Shown piece by piece: positions 22,998-32,227 of a stretch of 63,235 nucleotides of DNA. Position 1 is the first letter of the stretch. Each line of letters begins with the position of its first letter. A model generated the notes under the pieces. It was not told the DNA's origin, did no database searches, and saw only the letters and a list, made by a program, of their open reading frames with translations. The stretch is from Acetobacteraceae bacterium (lineage in GTDB: Bacteria; Pseudomonadota; Alphaproteobacteria; Acetobacterales; Acetobacteraceae), in assembly GCA_027451405.1 (NCBI GenBank), contig DAIDJM010000013.1, forward strand, positions 1-63,235. Direction: 5' to 3'. Position numbers and translations under genes: made by a program.

Positions 22998-25448
22998 ATG
23001 CGTATCCTGCTTCGCCTGGTGTTGCTGCTCGGGCTGCTCGTGGTGCTTGCCGCGGGAGCCATTTTCTACGCGCTGTCGAACGTGGCCGGACCGCGGCAGC
23101 TCAGCGCGGCGCTCCAGCGCAGCGTCGAGGCGGCAACGGGGCGGCGTCTGCGGGTGGACGGGCCCGTCAGGCTGACCCTCGGGCTGGTGCCCCATCTCGA
23201 GGCGCAGCAGGTGGCCTTGGCGAACCCGTCCGGCGCCCCGCACGCCGACATGCTGACGGTCGGACGGCTCGACGCCACGCTGGCGCTGGCGCCGCTCCTG
23301 AACGGCGAGGTGGTGATCGAGCAGCTGACGCTGCACGACGCCGATCTGCGGCTCGAGACCGGCGCGGACGGTGTGCCGAACTGGCAGTTCCCGGCGGCGA
23401 AACGGGCTCTCTATGGCGGTGACAGCGGGGCCGGCAGCGGCATCGGCGACCTGCACCACGTGGTGGTCGAGGGCGGTCGCATCACCTACGTGCCGGCGCC
23501 CGGCGGGATCGTCCCGCTCCCGACCCTGACCGCGACGGTCGACCGGCTGGACTGGTCGGCGGACTCCGACAGTTCGCTGATGCGGGTGAAGGCCGAGGGG
23601 CAGACCGCGGCGGGGCCGTTCACGGCGAAGATCCTGGCGGGCTCGCTCGAGCGGCTCGAGGGCGGTCCGGTGGCGCCGCTGGCCGGTTCCTGGCCGCTGA
23701 CGGTGGATGCGACGGCCTCCGGCGCGCTGCTGCATCTCGATGGCGGCTTCACCCATCCCGATCAGGGGCGCGCCTACGATTTCCGGCTCACCGTCAACAT
23801 TCCGCAGCTCGAACAGATGCAGCCGTTCGTTCCTGGCGTGAAACTGCCGCCGCTACGCGAGGTGAATTTCACGACGCGGCTGACCGACGGAAACACCGGC
23901 GTGATGCGCACCGAAGGCCTGTCGCTGCATGCGGGGGCCGCCGATCTCGGCAGCGTGGTGCCCGGACTCGTGCTGAAGGAAGCGGTGCTCTCCGCGCCCG
24001 GCCCGGGACAGACCGCCCAGCTCTCGGTGAACGGGACCTATCAGGGGCAATCGCTCTCGGCCGCGGGGACCGCGACGCAGCCCGACGTGGTCGCATCGGC
24101 GACCGCGCCGGTGCCGGTCGCGATCGGGGCGCAGATCGGCGATGCCTCCCTCTCGGCGCGCGGGAACCTCCCGCCGGGACTGGGCCTGTCGGGGCTCGAT
24201 CTGACCGTCTCGGCGCGGGTGCCCGATCTCTCGGCGCTGTCGGGCCTTGCCGGGCGGAGCCTGCCGCCGGCGCATGACGTCAATCTCAGCGCGCGGCTGG
24301 GGGATGCGGGGTTCCGGCTGCGCGGTGTCGCGCTGCGCGACCTGAAATTCACCTCATCGATCGGCGATCTTTCCGGCAACGTGACGGCAGCCTGGGCCCC
24401 GGTGCTCGATCTCTCCGGCACGCTCAGCAGCGACCATTTCGATCTCGATGCGCTCGGCATCAGCGCGCACCGGCTCGAACCCGTGCCAACCGCGCCGCCG
24501 CCGCCGCCAGTCGCGGCCCTGCCCGGTGTCGCACCGCCGGCGCCGATGCTGATCCCCGATACGCCCCTGCCCTTCGGGCTTCTCAAGGGAGCGGATGCCG
24601 ACCTGACCGTGACGGTCGCGGAACTGGTGGCCGGCGGCGATCATTATCGCGATCTCGAGGCCGGGCTGCGCAGCGCCGAAGGCCGGCTCACGCTCAATCC
24701 GTTCCGCATCACGGCGCCGCAAGGGGTGGTGATCGGCGGGATCACGGTGGACGCGAGCGGTGACGTGCCGACGGTGGCCGCCAATCTGCGCTCGCCGGCG
24801 CTCGCGGCCGGCGCCATCGCCGCGGCGCTGGGCGCGCCCGGCGAGGTGGGCGGGACGATGCAGGTGGACGCGCAGCTGGTGGGCAGCGGCAGCTCGCCGC
24901 GGGCGCTGGCCGCCTCGCTCGACGGCCATGTCGGCATCGCCATGGTCAACGGCCGCATCAGCAACGCGCTGATCGAGCAATGGCTCGGCTCGACCCTCTC
25001 GGCGGCCGGCGTGCCGCCGCTGCCGGATGGGGACGCGGTGGTCAGCTGCCTCGCGGCCCGCGCCGACCTGCACCAGGGCCAGGGGCGCCTGCGCGTTCTG
25101 GCGATCGATTCGACCCAGGTGACGATGGACGGAAGCGGCAATTTCGATCTCGGCGCGGAGACGCTCGATCTGCATCTGCGGCCCCAGGTCATAGCCGGCG
25201 GCACCACGGTCGCCGCCCCGGTCTCACTCACCGGCAGCTTCGCCGACCCGAAAGCCGCGCTCGACCCGGTGATGGGCAACGGGCGCGTCGGGCTGACGAT
25301 CGGCGGCCGTCCCGCATCACGCTGCGTGGGCGCCCTCGCGGTGGCCAGAGGCGGCCTACCCGGCCCGATGCCGACCCCGATGGGCGTCGCGGCCACACCA
25401 GGGTCGGGCAAGAAACCCGTCGATTTGTTGCAGGGGCTTTTTCATTGA
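22998..25448 (+). CDS. AsmA-family protein
   Basis: An 816-residue protein anchored by one N-terminal helix (LLRLVLLLGLLVVLAAGAIFYAL), the rest periplasmic. It follows AsmA: the N-terminal RRLRVDGPVRLTLGLVPHLEAQQVALANP, the VGRLDATLALAPLLNGEVVIEQLTLHDADLRLE segment and a C-terminal AsmA_2 part with LDGHVGIAMVNGRISN and DLGAETLDLHLRPQ. AsmA-like proteins are bridge-type lipid carriers linked to outer-membrane lipid homeostasis; a particular lipid is not evident. A proline-rich insert (TAPPPPPVAALPGVAPP) lies near residue 500. Monocistronic by appearance: the next plus-strand gene begins 177 bases later, after a palindromic repeat. Confidence 0.88.
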   Translation: MRILLRLVLLLGLLVVLAAGAIFYALSNVAGPRQLSAALQRSVEAATGRRLRVDGPVRLTLGLVPHLEAQQVALANPSGAPHADMLTVGRLDATLALAPLLNGEVVIEQLTLHDADLRLETGADGVPNWQFPAAKRALYGGDSGAGSGIGDLHHVVVEGGRITYVPAPGGIVPLPTLTATVDRLDWSADSDSSLMRVKAEGQTAAGPFTAKILAGSLERLEGGPVAPLAGSWPLTVDATASGALLHLDGGFTHPDQGRAYDFRLTVNIPQLEQMQPFVPGVKLPPLREVNFTTRLTDGNTGVMRTEGLSLHAGAADLGSVVPGLVLKEAVLSAPGPGQTAQLSVNGTYQGQSLSAAGTATQPDVVASATAPVPVAIGAQIGDASLSARGNLPPGLGLSGLDLTVSARVPDLSALSGLAGRSLPPAHDVNLSARLGDAGFRLRGVALRDLKFTSSIGDLSGNVTAAWAPVLDLSGTLSSDHFDLDALGISAHRLEPVPTAPPPPPVAALPGVAPPAPMLIPDTPLPFGLLKGADADLTVTVAELVAGGDHYRDLEAGLRSAEGRLTLNPFRITAPQGVVIGGITVDASGDVPTVAANLRSPALAAGAIAAALGAPGEVGGTMQVDAQLVGSGSSPRALAASLDGHVGIAMVNGRISNALIEQWLGSTLSAAGVPPLPDGDAVVSCLAARADLHQGQGRLRVLAIDSTQVTMDGSGNFDLGAETLDLHLRPQVIAGGTTVAAPVSLTGSFADPKAALDPVMGNGRVGLTIGGRPASRCVGALAVARGGLPGPMPTPMGVAATPGSGKKPVDLLQGLFH

Positions 25449-25490
25449 GCGTAATTCGCTTAGGTTGATGCCCGCCTCTGCACTTGACGT

Positions 25491-25545
25491 CTGGGGCTTT
25501 TCGGCCCCAGCGGGTCAAGGACAGCGCCCGGGCCGCCGGAGGCGA
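25491..25545 (-). repeat. GC-rich palindromic dispersed repeat, copy 2
   Basis: CTGGGGC-N6-GCCCCAG (25491-25510) followed by GCGCCCGGGCCGCCGGAGGCG. On the minus strand it reads in the same order as copy 1: CGCCTCCGGCGG, then CCCGGGC, then the GGGG/CCCC hairpin. It lies between the AsmA and methyltransferase genes. Confidence 0.65.
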
Positions 25546-25625
25546 GTTCCAATGTCGGGTCATCGGCCTTATTCCGGTAACCCGCCTTAAAGGCGCAGCA
25601 CGTTCGTCGCGCATCGGGGGTAGGC

Positions 25626-26840
25626 ATGTCGATCTCGGTTTTCGACAATCTTGCGGCCCTACCGCCTCTCGATCGTGCCCATGCCCGGACGTCGGCGCAC
25701 CCATGCAAAATTTGCGGCAGGCCGGCGCTTTTCAATGATGTCGTGGATTTCAATAAATGCGCGGGCGGTTATAGTTTTGGCCCGTCCGGTATCAGCGTTG
25801 AGTGGTACCGCTGCGATTTCTGCGGAACTCTTTTCACGCCTTTTTTCGATCACTGGACGGCCGAAGACTTCCGGCGCTGGGTCTACAACGAGGATTACAT
25901 CAAGGTCGATCCCGAATATGCCGGCCCGAGACCCAACCGCCTGCTTGAATTTCTGCGGAATTTCCTGGGTCCACCGTCCGGTCTAAGGATCCTCGATTAT
26001 GGCTCCGGTGCCGGCGTGGTCGTCGAGGGTCTGCGCGCGAGCGGCTACGACGCCATCGGTTACGATCCATTCTCCACGCCGGCGCGGCCTGATGGGCTTT
26101 TCGATCTCATTACTTGTTTCGAAGTACTCGAACACTGCCCTCAACCGCTCCAGGTGCTGCGCGATATGCTCGCCCTACTCGGCCAGGACGGGGCAATTAT
26201 GCTCGGGATGGCGGTCCAGCCCCCCGACATCGAGAGCTTGCGAGCGAACTGGTGGTATTGTGCCCCGCGTAACGGACACTGTTCCACCTTCACACTTGAC
26301 GGACTCCTGTTCGCAGCCGAAACACTCGGGCTTGCGTTGCAGAGCAAGCATAGCCGCCACGCCTTCTCGCGCGGCGGAAGCCGGCTTGGTCCACGTTTTT
26401 CCACCTTGCTTGGATTGCCGATCGTCGGGGTGACGCTATGGGCGCCCAATGAGCCAAGGGCCGAGGGCTGGCACGGGGTGGAACCGCGGCCTCAGGGCCC
26501 GGTGCGCTGGACCGCGAAAAGCGAAGTGCATTGGCACGTCACGCCCAGGGCTACCGGTTCGCTGCGGGTCCGAATACCGGTTCTGCGAGCCATCCGACCG
26601 GGCTTCCTAGCCGAAAGTCGGATCACAGTCGACGGCGAGGCGTTGGCCACGGAAGCGCGGGCGGATTGCCTGATCGCGCAAACCCAGCGCGCATTCGCCG
26701 CCAACGCTCCGGTAACGATAAGTTTGCATACGCCGCCGCCGGAATCGCCTGCTCCGCTCAAGGACGCCCGCGACAGGAGGGCACTCGGCGTCGTCATCCC
26801 CTGCTGGGGTGATGCCATCCAACGAACGAGCGGGGCGTGA
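25626..26840 (+). CDS. Class I SAM-dependent methyltransferase with N-terminal zinc-type cysteines
   Basis: A 404-residue protein. Residues 27-66 carry paired cysteines (CKIC at 27-30, CDFC at 63-66), probably a zinc finger. Residues 118-145 hold the SAM motif LRILDYGSGAGVVVEGLR with the acidic end GYDAIGYDP, and ITCFEVLEHCPQPLQVLRDM is the post-motif region typical of methyltransf_23 enzymes. The last 100 residues look like a beta domain. Zinc-finger methyltransferases of this shape act on sugars or small metabolites, but no substrate can be named. The gene looks less GC-rich than its neighbours, which suggests transfer. It follows a palindromic repeat and has no close operon partner. Confidence 0.8.
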   Translation: MSISVFDNLAALPPLDRAHARTSAHPCKICGRPALFNDVVDFNKCAGGYSFGPSGISVEWYRCDFCGTLFTPFFDHWTAEDFRRWVYNEDYIKVDPEYAGPRPNRLLEFLRNFLGPPSGLRILDYGSGAGVVVEGLRASGYDAIGYDPFSTPARPDGLFDLITCFEVLEHCPQPLQVLRDMLALLGQDGAIMLGMAVQPPDIESLRANWWYCAPRNGHCSTFTLDGLLFAAETLGLALQSKHSRHAFSRGGSRLGPRFSTLLGLPIVGVTLWAPNEPRAEGWHGVEPRPQGPVRWTAKSEVHWHVTPRATGSLRVRIPVLRAIRPGFLAESRITVDGEALATEARADCLIAQTQRAFAANAPVTISLHTPPPESPAPLKDARDRRALGVVIPCWGDAIQRTSGA

Positions 26841-26933
26841 CTTTGAGGCGCCGCTGCCCGCAGAGCCGTGTCCACAAGTCCGCCGCCCTCCCTATTCGGC
26901 GTGCCGCAGAGCACGCCAGAACGGAACAGCGCT

Positions 26934-27302
26934 CTACCGCACCGGCACGCTGAGGCTGATGCCCGCCGCCGGCCGGTCCCGGTCCAGCAGGGCCTGTTCC
27001 TGGCTCGAGGTGCTGTTGAAAGCGTTGCCGTCGAACACGGCCTTTTGGGAGAGCAGGGCGGGGTTGAGCTGTGCCGTGGGAGCGGCGGCGGCGCCTGGCG
27101 GGGCTTCCAGGTTCAGGTTCGGCACCGGGGCCGCCTCGAGCGAGGCGAGCGGTTGGCTGGATGCCGGCTTGGGAGCCGGGGCGGCGGGCTTGGCCGCGAA
27201 CGGGCCGGTATCGGCGATCTGGACCGAGAGGTGTGGGTCGGGTTTGCCGGCCGCGGCCAAAAGGAGCGCCGAGCCGGCGAGAACGAAGCGCCACTGTTTC
27301 AT
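26934..27302 (-). CDS. Small exported protein of unknown function
   Basis: A 122-residue protein with signal peptide (MKQWRFVLAGSALLLAAAG) and a Pro/Ala-rich mature chain (AAKPAAPAPKPASSQP...). No recognised domain; composition suggests a flexible periplasmic linker-type protein. The ATG at 27302 directly precedes the signal peptide; a longer reading to 27386 adds a second hydrophobic stretch. Whether it is expressed is uncertain. Confidence 0.5.
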   Translation of the reverse strand: MKQWRFVLAGSALLLAAAGKPDPHLSVQIADTGPFAAKPAAPAPKPASSQPLASLEAAPVPNLNLEAPPGAAAAPTAQLNPALLSQKAVFDGNAFNSTSSQEQALLDRDRPAAGISLSVPVR

Positions 27303-27440
27303 CGTTGCCCTGCCCGCATTCTTCTTGTCCCCCGGTATGCTCAAGCTGACGGAGCCAAGTAGAAGGATCAAGTAAAACCGGGCCACTCACGATTTAATTC
27401 AAATCCCTTTTGGCACGGCTGCAACAGGGGATTTGCGAAC

Positions 27441-27474
27441 AGTCCGGGGGGAGGGACCACCCTCTCCCCGGACT
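27441..27474 (-). terminator. Strong hairpin after the PfpI-type gene, related to the dispersed repeat
   Basis: AGTCCGGGGGGAGGG and CCCTCTCCCCGGACT pair at 14 of 15 positions around ACCAC. It lies 5 bases after the end of the minus-strand gene at 27480. The same GTCCGGGGAGAGG module forms the first hairpin of the repeat at 29416. There is no T-run, so it may stabilise a 3' end rather than terminate. Confidence 0.55.
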
Positions 27475-27479
27475 TGCAC

Positions 27480-28037
27480 TCAGGCCGCGCGGCGCGCGCT
27501 GCCTTCGGCGAACATGGCGAGCATTTCGCGATTGAAGGCGGGGATGTCGTCCGGCTTGCGCGAAGTGACCAGCCATCCGTCGCGGACGACCTGTTCGTCC
27601 ACCCAGTCGGCGCCGGCATTCTTGAGATCGGTCTTGAGTGAGGGCCAGGAGGTCATGCGCTTGCCCTGGACGGCGCGCGCTTCGATCAGCGTCCAGGGAC
27701 CGTGGCAGATGGCCGCCACCGGCTTGCCGGCTTCGATGAAGTGGCGAACGAAGGCGACGGCCTTGGCCTCGGTGCGGAGCTTGTCGGGGTTGGCGACGCC
27801 GCCCGGCAGCAGGATGGCGGCGAACTCGTCGGGACGGACTTCGTCGAGGGTGCGGTCGACGGGGAGCCGGTCGCCTTTCTCGTCGTGATTCATGCCCTGG
27901 ATCTGGCCGGATTTCGGGGCGATCACGACGGGGTCGGCGCCGGCCTGACGGAGTGCGTCGCGGGGGCCGGTGAGTTCGACCTGCTCGACGCCGTCGGTCG
28001 CGAGGACGGCGATCTTCATGCCTTTGATGTCGGCCAT
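27480..28037 (-). CDS. DJ-1/PfpI family protein (general stress / deglycase type)
   Basis: A 185-residue class I glutamine-amidotransferase-like protein. It begins MKIAVLATDGVEQVELTGPRDAL with the glutamate of the elbow region, has LLPGGVANPDKLR and the nucleophile motif KPVAAICHGPWTLIEA (cysteine in AICHGP), and VVRDGWLVTSRKPDDIPAFNREM near the end, matching the PfpI/YhbO subgroup. Proposed roles in the family include intracellular protease, deglycase and stress protection; the exact one is open. The ATG at 28037 is clear; upstream reading frame would cross a palindromic repeat. Last gene of the transketolase-gap-pgk run. Confidence 0.9.
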   Translation of the reverse strand: MADIKGMKIAVLATDGVEQVELTGPRDALRQAGADPVVIAPKSGQIQGMNHDEKGDRLPVDRTLDEVRPDEFAAILLPGGVANPDKLRTEAKAVAFVRHFIEAGKPVAAICHGPWTLIEARAVQGKRMTSWPSLKTDLKNAGADWVDEQVVRDGWLVTSRKPDDIPAFNREMLAMFAEGSARRAA

Positions 28038-28104
28038 GCGGACTTCTCCCTGCGGGTGAATGTCCAGGCCAACGGAAGCACGCACGATCGGTTGCCGATG
28101 TAAG

Positions 28105-28170
28105 TCACGGGGTCTGGAACCTTTCGGCCCCAGCGGGTCCCGGGCAGAGCCCGGGCCGCCGGAGGCGCGC
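28105..28170 (-). repeat. GC-rich palindromic dispersed repeat, copy 3
   Basis: On the minus strand: GCGCCTCCGGCGG, then CCCGGGC-TCT-GCCCGGG (perfect stem, 28139-28155), then CTGGGGCC-GAAA-GGTTCCAG (two mismatches), then ACCCCGTGA. It fills the gap between pgk and the PfpI-type gene and abuts the pgk stop. Confidence 0.7.
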
Positions 28171-29388
28171 CTAAGCCGGGAAGACGACGCCTTCGAGGGA
28201 CTCCAGTGCCCGGATCCCCGGCAGCACCTTGCCCTCCAGCCACTCAAGGAACGCGCCGCCCGCGGTCGAGACGTAGCTCATGCGGTCCGAGACACCCGCA
28301 TGGCGCAGCGCCGAGACCGTGTCGCCGCCGCCCGCGACCGAGCGGAGCTTGTGCGCGTCGGTGAGGTCGGCGACCGTGTGGGCAAGCGCCACGGTGGCGG
28401 CGTCGAAGGGCGGGGTTTCGAACGCACCGAGCGGGCCGTTCCAGACCAGCGTGCGCAGGGTCGCCACGCGCGCCTTGAGCAGCTCGACGGTCTTCGGCCC
28501 GACATCGAGCATCATCGAGTCTGCCGGGATTTCCGTGACCGGGACGGTCTTGGTCGCCGGATTGGCCTTGAATTCGGTGGCCGTCACGGCGTCGACCGGC
28601 AGCACGATCTCGCAATTCGCCGCGCGGGCCCGGGCGAGAATTTCGCGCGCCGTGTCGTGCATGTCCGCTTCCTGGAGCGACTTGCCGACACCGATCCCCT
28701 GGGCCGCGAGGAAAGTGTTGGCCATGGCCCCGCCGATCACGAGCACGTCCACCTTGCCGATCAGGTTGCCGAGCAGCTCGAGCTTGGTCGAAACCTTCGA
28801 GCCGCCGACGATGGCGCCGACCGGGCGGTCGGGATGTTCGAGCGCCGCGGTCAGCGCCTCGAGCTCACGCTGCATGAGGCGGCCCGCATGGCTCGGCAGA
28901 TGCCGCGCGACCCCCTCGGTGCTGGCATGGGCGCGGTGGGCGGCGGAGAACGCGTCGTTGACATAGATGTCGGCCAGCCCGGCGAGCGCCTTCGCCATCG
29001 CCGGGTCGTTCTTCTCCTCGCCGGCATGGAAGCGGGTGTTCTCGAGCACGAGAACCTGCCCGTCCTTCAGCTTGGCGACCGCCTCGTCGGCGACCGGGCC
29101 GATGCAATCGTCGGCGAAGAACACGTCGCGGGCGAGAATGTCGCGCAGCGCCGCGCTGATCGGGGCGAGCGACATCGACGGGACGCGCTGGCCCTTGGGG
29201 CGGTCGAAATGGCTGACCACGATGACGCGGGCGCCCTTCTCGGCGAGCTCGCGAATGGTGGGCGTGAGGCGCTCGAGGCGCGTGGTGTCGGTGATTTTGC
29301 CGTCGCGCACCGGGACGTTGAGGTCGGCGCGGAGCAGGACGCGCTTGCCGGCGACTTCAGCGCTGTCCAGCGTGCGGAAACTTGGCAT
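28171..29388 (-). CDS. pgk: Phosphoglycerate kinase
   Basis: Glycolytic ATP-forming step between 1,3-bisphosphoglycerate and 3-phosphoglycerate. The 405-residue protein is complete: [57 protein letters not shown], the GGAMANTFL region, [17 protein letters not shown] and [15 protein letters not shown] near the nucleotide site. The ATG at 29388 is the normal start. It lies downstream of gap and is separated from it by a 65-base palindromic repeat, and from the next gene by another copy. Confidence 0.97.
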   Translation of the reverse strand: MPSFRTLDSAEVAGKRVLLRADLNVPVRDGKITDTTRLERLTPTIRELAEKGARVIVVSHFDRPKGQRVPSMSLAPISAALRDILARDVFFADDCIGPVADEAVAKLKDGQVLVLENTRFHAGEEKNDPAMAKALAGLADIYVNDAFSAAHRAHASTEGVARHLPSHAGRLMQRELEALTAALEHPDRPVGAIVGGSKVSTKLELLGNLIGKVDVLVIGGAMANTFLAAQGIGVGKSLQEADMHDTAREILARARAANCEIVLPVDAVTATEFKANPATKTVPVTEIPADSMMLDVGPKTVELLKARVATLRTLVWNGPLGAFETPPFDAATVALAHTVADLTDAHKLRSVAGGGDTVSALRHAGVSDRMSYVSTAGGAFLEWLEGKVLPGIRALESLEGVVFPA

Positions 29389-29415
29389 GACCGAGATATC
29401 TCCTGTTTTGGAACG

Positions 29416-29480
29416 GTCCGGGGAGAGGCTCTGCCTCTCCCCGGACCCCACTCCGCTGGGGCCGGAAGGCCCCAGACCCC
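29416..29480 (+). repeat. GC-rich palindromic dispersed repeat, copy 4
   Basis: GTCCGGGGAGAGG-CTCTG-CCTCTCCCCGGAC (29416-29446, perfect 13-bp stem) followed by CTGGGGCC-GGAA-GGCCCCAG (29456-29475, perfect 8-bp stem) and ACCCC. The most complete double hairpin of the family. It separates the end of gap from the start of pgk and could act as an attenuator or processing site between them. Confidence 0.8.
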
Positions 29481-29485
29481 AATCC

Positions 29486-30502
29486 TTAAAGGCTGCCGAA
29501 CAGGGCCGCGGTGTCGGCCATGCGGTTGGAAAAGCCCCATTCGTTGTCGTACCAGCCCATGACGCGGACCAGGTTGCCGCCGTCGATCGAGGCGGTGCCG
29601 GTGGCGTCGAAGGTGCAGGACGCGGGCACGCCGTTGAAATCGCTGCTGACGAGCTTCGCCTTGTTGTAGTCGAGGATGCCCTTGAGGCGGCCCTGCGAGG
29701 CCTGGAGGAAGGCGTTGTTGACGGCTTCCGCGCTCGGCTTCTTCGTCAGAACGACGTCGAGCGACACCAGCGAGACGTTCGGCGTCGGCACGCGGATCGC
29801 CACACCGTCGAGCTTGCCCGCGAGCTGCGGCAGCACGAGGCCAAGCGCCCGGGCGGCGCCCGTGCTGGTCGGAATCATCGAGAGCGCGGCGGCGCGGGCG
29901 CGGTGCAGGTCCTTATGCAGCGTGTCCACGGTGCGCTGGTCGCCCGTGTAGCTGTGGATCGTCACCATGTAGCCGCGCTCGATGCCGAACTCGCGGTCGA
30001 GCACGTCGGCCATCGGCGCCAGGCAGTTCGTGGTGCAGGAGCCATTGCTGATCACGGTCATGTCGCGCGTGATCTTGTCCTGGTTCACACCGAACACGAT
30101 CGTCGCGTCCACGCCATCGGCGGGAGCCGAGACCAGCACCTTGCGGGCGCCCGCGGTGATGAGCTGCGCCGCGGCTTCCTTCTTGGTGAAGAGGCCGGTG
30201 CACTCCATGGCCACGTCCACGCCCTGATACGGCACCTTCAGCGGATCGCGCTCGGCGGAAACGCGGATCGGACCCCAGGTGCGCCCATTGTGGCGGATGG
30301 TGATGCTGTCGCCGGTCGTCTCGACCTCGCCGGCGAAACGGCCATGCACGCTGTCGTAGCGGAAAAGATGCGCATTGGCCTCGACGCTGCCGAGGTCGTT
30401 GATGGCGACCGGCTCGAGATCGGTGCGGCCGCTCTCCACGATCGCACGCAGCACGAGCCGCCCGATCCGGCCGAAGCCGTTGATCGCCACCTTCACCGCC
30501 AT
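29486..30502 (-). CDS. gap: Glyceraldehyde-3-phosphate dehydrogenase, type I
   Basis: NAD(P)-linked phosphorylating GAPDH. The 338-residue protein has [18 protein letters not shown] (Rossmann motif), the catalytic cysteine in [57 protein letters not shown] and the C-terminal [16 protein letters not shown]. Residues DLGS after the second strand are not conclusive about NAD or NADP preference. The ATG at 30502 follows a short leader; the transketolase-like gene ends 58 bases upstream. Confidence 0.97.
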   Translation of the reverse strand: MAVKVAINGFGRIGRLVLRAIVESGRTDLEPVAINDLGSVEANAHLFRYDSVHGRFAGEVETTGDSITIRHNGRTWGPIRVSAERDPLKVPYQGVDVAMECTGLFTKKEAAAQLITAGARKVLVSAPADGVDATIVFGVNQDKITRDMTVISNGSCTTNCLAPMADVLDREFGIERGYMVTIHSYTGDQRTVDTLHKDLHRARAAALSMIPTSTGAARALGLVLPQLAGKLDGVAIRVPTPNVSLVSLDVVLTKKPSAEAVNNAFLQASQGRLKGILDYNKAKLVSSDFNGVPASCTFDATGTASIDGGNLVRVMGWYDNEWGFSNRMADTAALFGSL

Positions 30503-30560
30503 TTTTCGCATTCCCCTGGTTGACAAAATCCCCCGGCGTCCAGCCGGATCGCGCGGGTCC

Positions 30561-32156
30561 TTAGCGGAAGCGGACCGCCCTTGCCAGGGGCCGGAGCGCG
30601 GATTTTTCGGCCGGAACGCTAGGATTTGCGATGTCCCGGGCGGCCCGCTCGATCGCGTCCGCGGTGAGGCTCCCCGGCCCGTCGGGACCAAGGAAACGGC
30701 CGCGCTCCCCGAGCCACCGCTCCCAGCCGAAGCCCGAACCGGCCTCGATGCCGAGCCGGGGAGCAGCGCCGAGCAGCGCCTCGCGCCAGGCCGGGTCCTG
30801 GGCGGCGAAACGGTCCCAGCAGGGCAGCGAGATCAGCGCGACGGCGAGGCCGGACGCGGCGAGGCGAAGCTGGGCGAGGCGGGCGGGACCCAGCTCGGCG
30901 CCGCTGGCGATGAGCGTGAGATCGCGGCCCCTCTCGGGTCCCGCGGCCAGGTAGCCGCCGCGGGCGCAGCCGGCGCGCAGTTCGGGATCGGGGCTGGGCA
31001 TGGGATCGGTCGCGGCGGAGAGCAGCAGCAGGCTCGGCCCCTCGGTGCGGCGGATCGCGATCTCGAGGCAGGCGCGGAGTTCCCCCGCACCCCCGGGCCG
31101 GTTGACGTGCAGGTTGGCCATGGCCCGCCAGGCCGCGCGGAGCCCGCCGATCGGACAGGGGTTCGCGGGCTCGGCGAGCAGATGCAGCACGCGCAGCGAC
31201 CGGGCGGCGGCGGTGCGCAGCGCGGGGCCGATCGGCTCGGAATCGGCCAGCGGCGCGGCGCCGACCGGGATCAGGCCGCGATGCAGCGCGATGCCGTTCA
31301 TGGCGCCGGCCAGTGCCTGCACCTGGATCGGCGGCAGGTAGGCGAGCTCGGGAAGCAGCGGCGCGACACGGCCGAGCAGGTCACGGGCGGCGGTCTCGGT
31401 GGAGGCGGCGGGATCGGGGACAAGGTCCGCGGGCAGCGGCGAGGCGGGGCTCGCGATCGCGCGCTCGAAAGCGTCGCGCAACGCGTGGCGGTGCAGCCGG
31501 CGCAGCCAGGCGCGGCGGGCGGATGTGCCGCGCTGCCAGAGATCGGGCCAGGGAATGGGCGGATGGGCGGGGGCGACGGTGTCGGGATCGGCCAGCAGCG
31601 CGATCAGGGTGGGGCGCCGGGAGCGGAGCGCCGCCGACAGCGCGGCTTCGACCTCGCCGGGATCATCGGCGCGGGGCCGGCGAAGGGTCCAGCCGAGCGC
31701 GGCGAAGCGGGCGAGCGGACCGGTCTCGTCGGGATGGACCACGGCCAGAACGGCGAGCCGGCCAAGCTCCAGCGCCCCGGCCGCGGCAGCGGCTTCCTGC
31801 GCGGCGCCGGAGGCGAGATCGGCGGCGCCCAACAGGATCCAGGTGCGATGGTCGACCAGCGAGCGGCCGAACCGCGCGGCGAGCAGGCGTTCGGCGATGG
31901 CGAGGCCGAGGCCGGTGGCCAGCGCCTGGGCGGGCGCCGCGGCCAGACAGTCGACCAGTCCGGGCGCCCCGGAAAGGCGCGCCTCGAGGGACGCGGCCAG
32001 CCCGGGCGGGGTGACGAGCAGACGGTCGCGGTCGGGCCAGAGCGGGTCGGCCGGGTCGAGGCGCAGGAAGCGCGTGGCGAGCAGCGTCGCGGCGAGGGCA
32101 AGCCGGCCGGCCTCGGCGGCGACGCTGGCGGCGAGCGCGTGCGGGTCGGCGTCCAC
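30561..32156 (-). CDS. Transketolase-like protein without catalytic motifs
   Basis: A 531-residue relative of transketolase (normally about 660). The C-terminal domain is well kept (ARGGYLAAGPERGRDLTLIASGAELGPARLAQLRLAAS, ISLPCWDRFAAQDPAWREALLGAAPRLGIEAGSGFGWERWLGERGRFLG), as are AGAMNGIALHRG and PSWADRDR-like text (PLWPDRDRLLV). The thiamine-diphosphate motif GDG..NN is LGAADLASG...HPDETG, GPLGQG is replaced by AAPAQALATG, the SGHPG loop is gone, the REHGM glutamate region is IQVQALAGAMNG and the EDGPTHQPVE segment is NPCPIGGLRAAW. It should be unable to use ThDP. It holds the tkt place in the tkt-gap-pgk order. GTG start at 32156. Confidence 0.85.
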   Translation of the reverse strand: MDADPHALAASVAAEAGRLALAATLLATRFLRLDPADPLWPDRDRLLVTPPGLAASLEARLSGAPGLVDCLAAAPAQALATGLGLAIAERLLAARFGRSLVDHRTWILLGAADLASGAAQEAAAAAGALELGRLAVLAVVHPDETGPLARFAALGWTLRRPRADDPGEVEAALSAALRSRRPTLIALLADPDTVAPAHPPIPWPDLWQRGTSARRAWLRRLHRHALRDAFERAIASPASPLPADLVPDPAASTETAARDLLGRVAPLLPELAYLPPIQVQALAGAMNGIALHRGLIPVGAAPLADSEPIGPALRTAAARSLRVLHLLAEPANPCPIGGLRAAWRAMANLHVNRPGGAGELRACLEIAIRRTEGPSLLLLSAATDPMPSPDPELRAGCARGGYLAAGPERGRDLTLIASGAELGPARLAQLRLAASGLAVALISLPCWDRFAAQDPAWREALLGAAPRLGIEAGSGFGWERWLGERGRFLGPDGPGSLTADAIERAARDIANPSVPAEKSALRPLARAVRFR

Positions 32157-32227
32157 CGGGGCGGATTAGGCTTCGAACGCGGCCGGCGCAATCGACGGGT
32201 GATTGCGCGGCGGCGGCGCGGTCTGGC

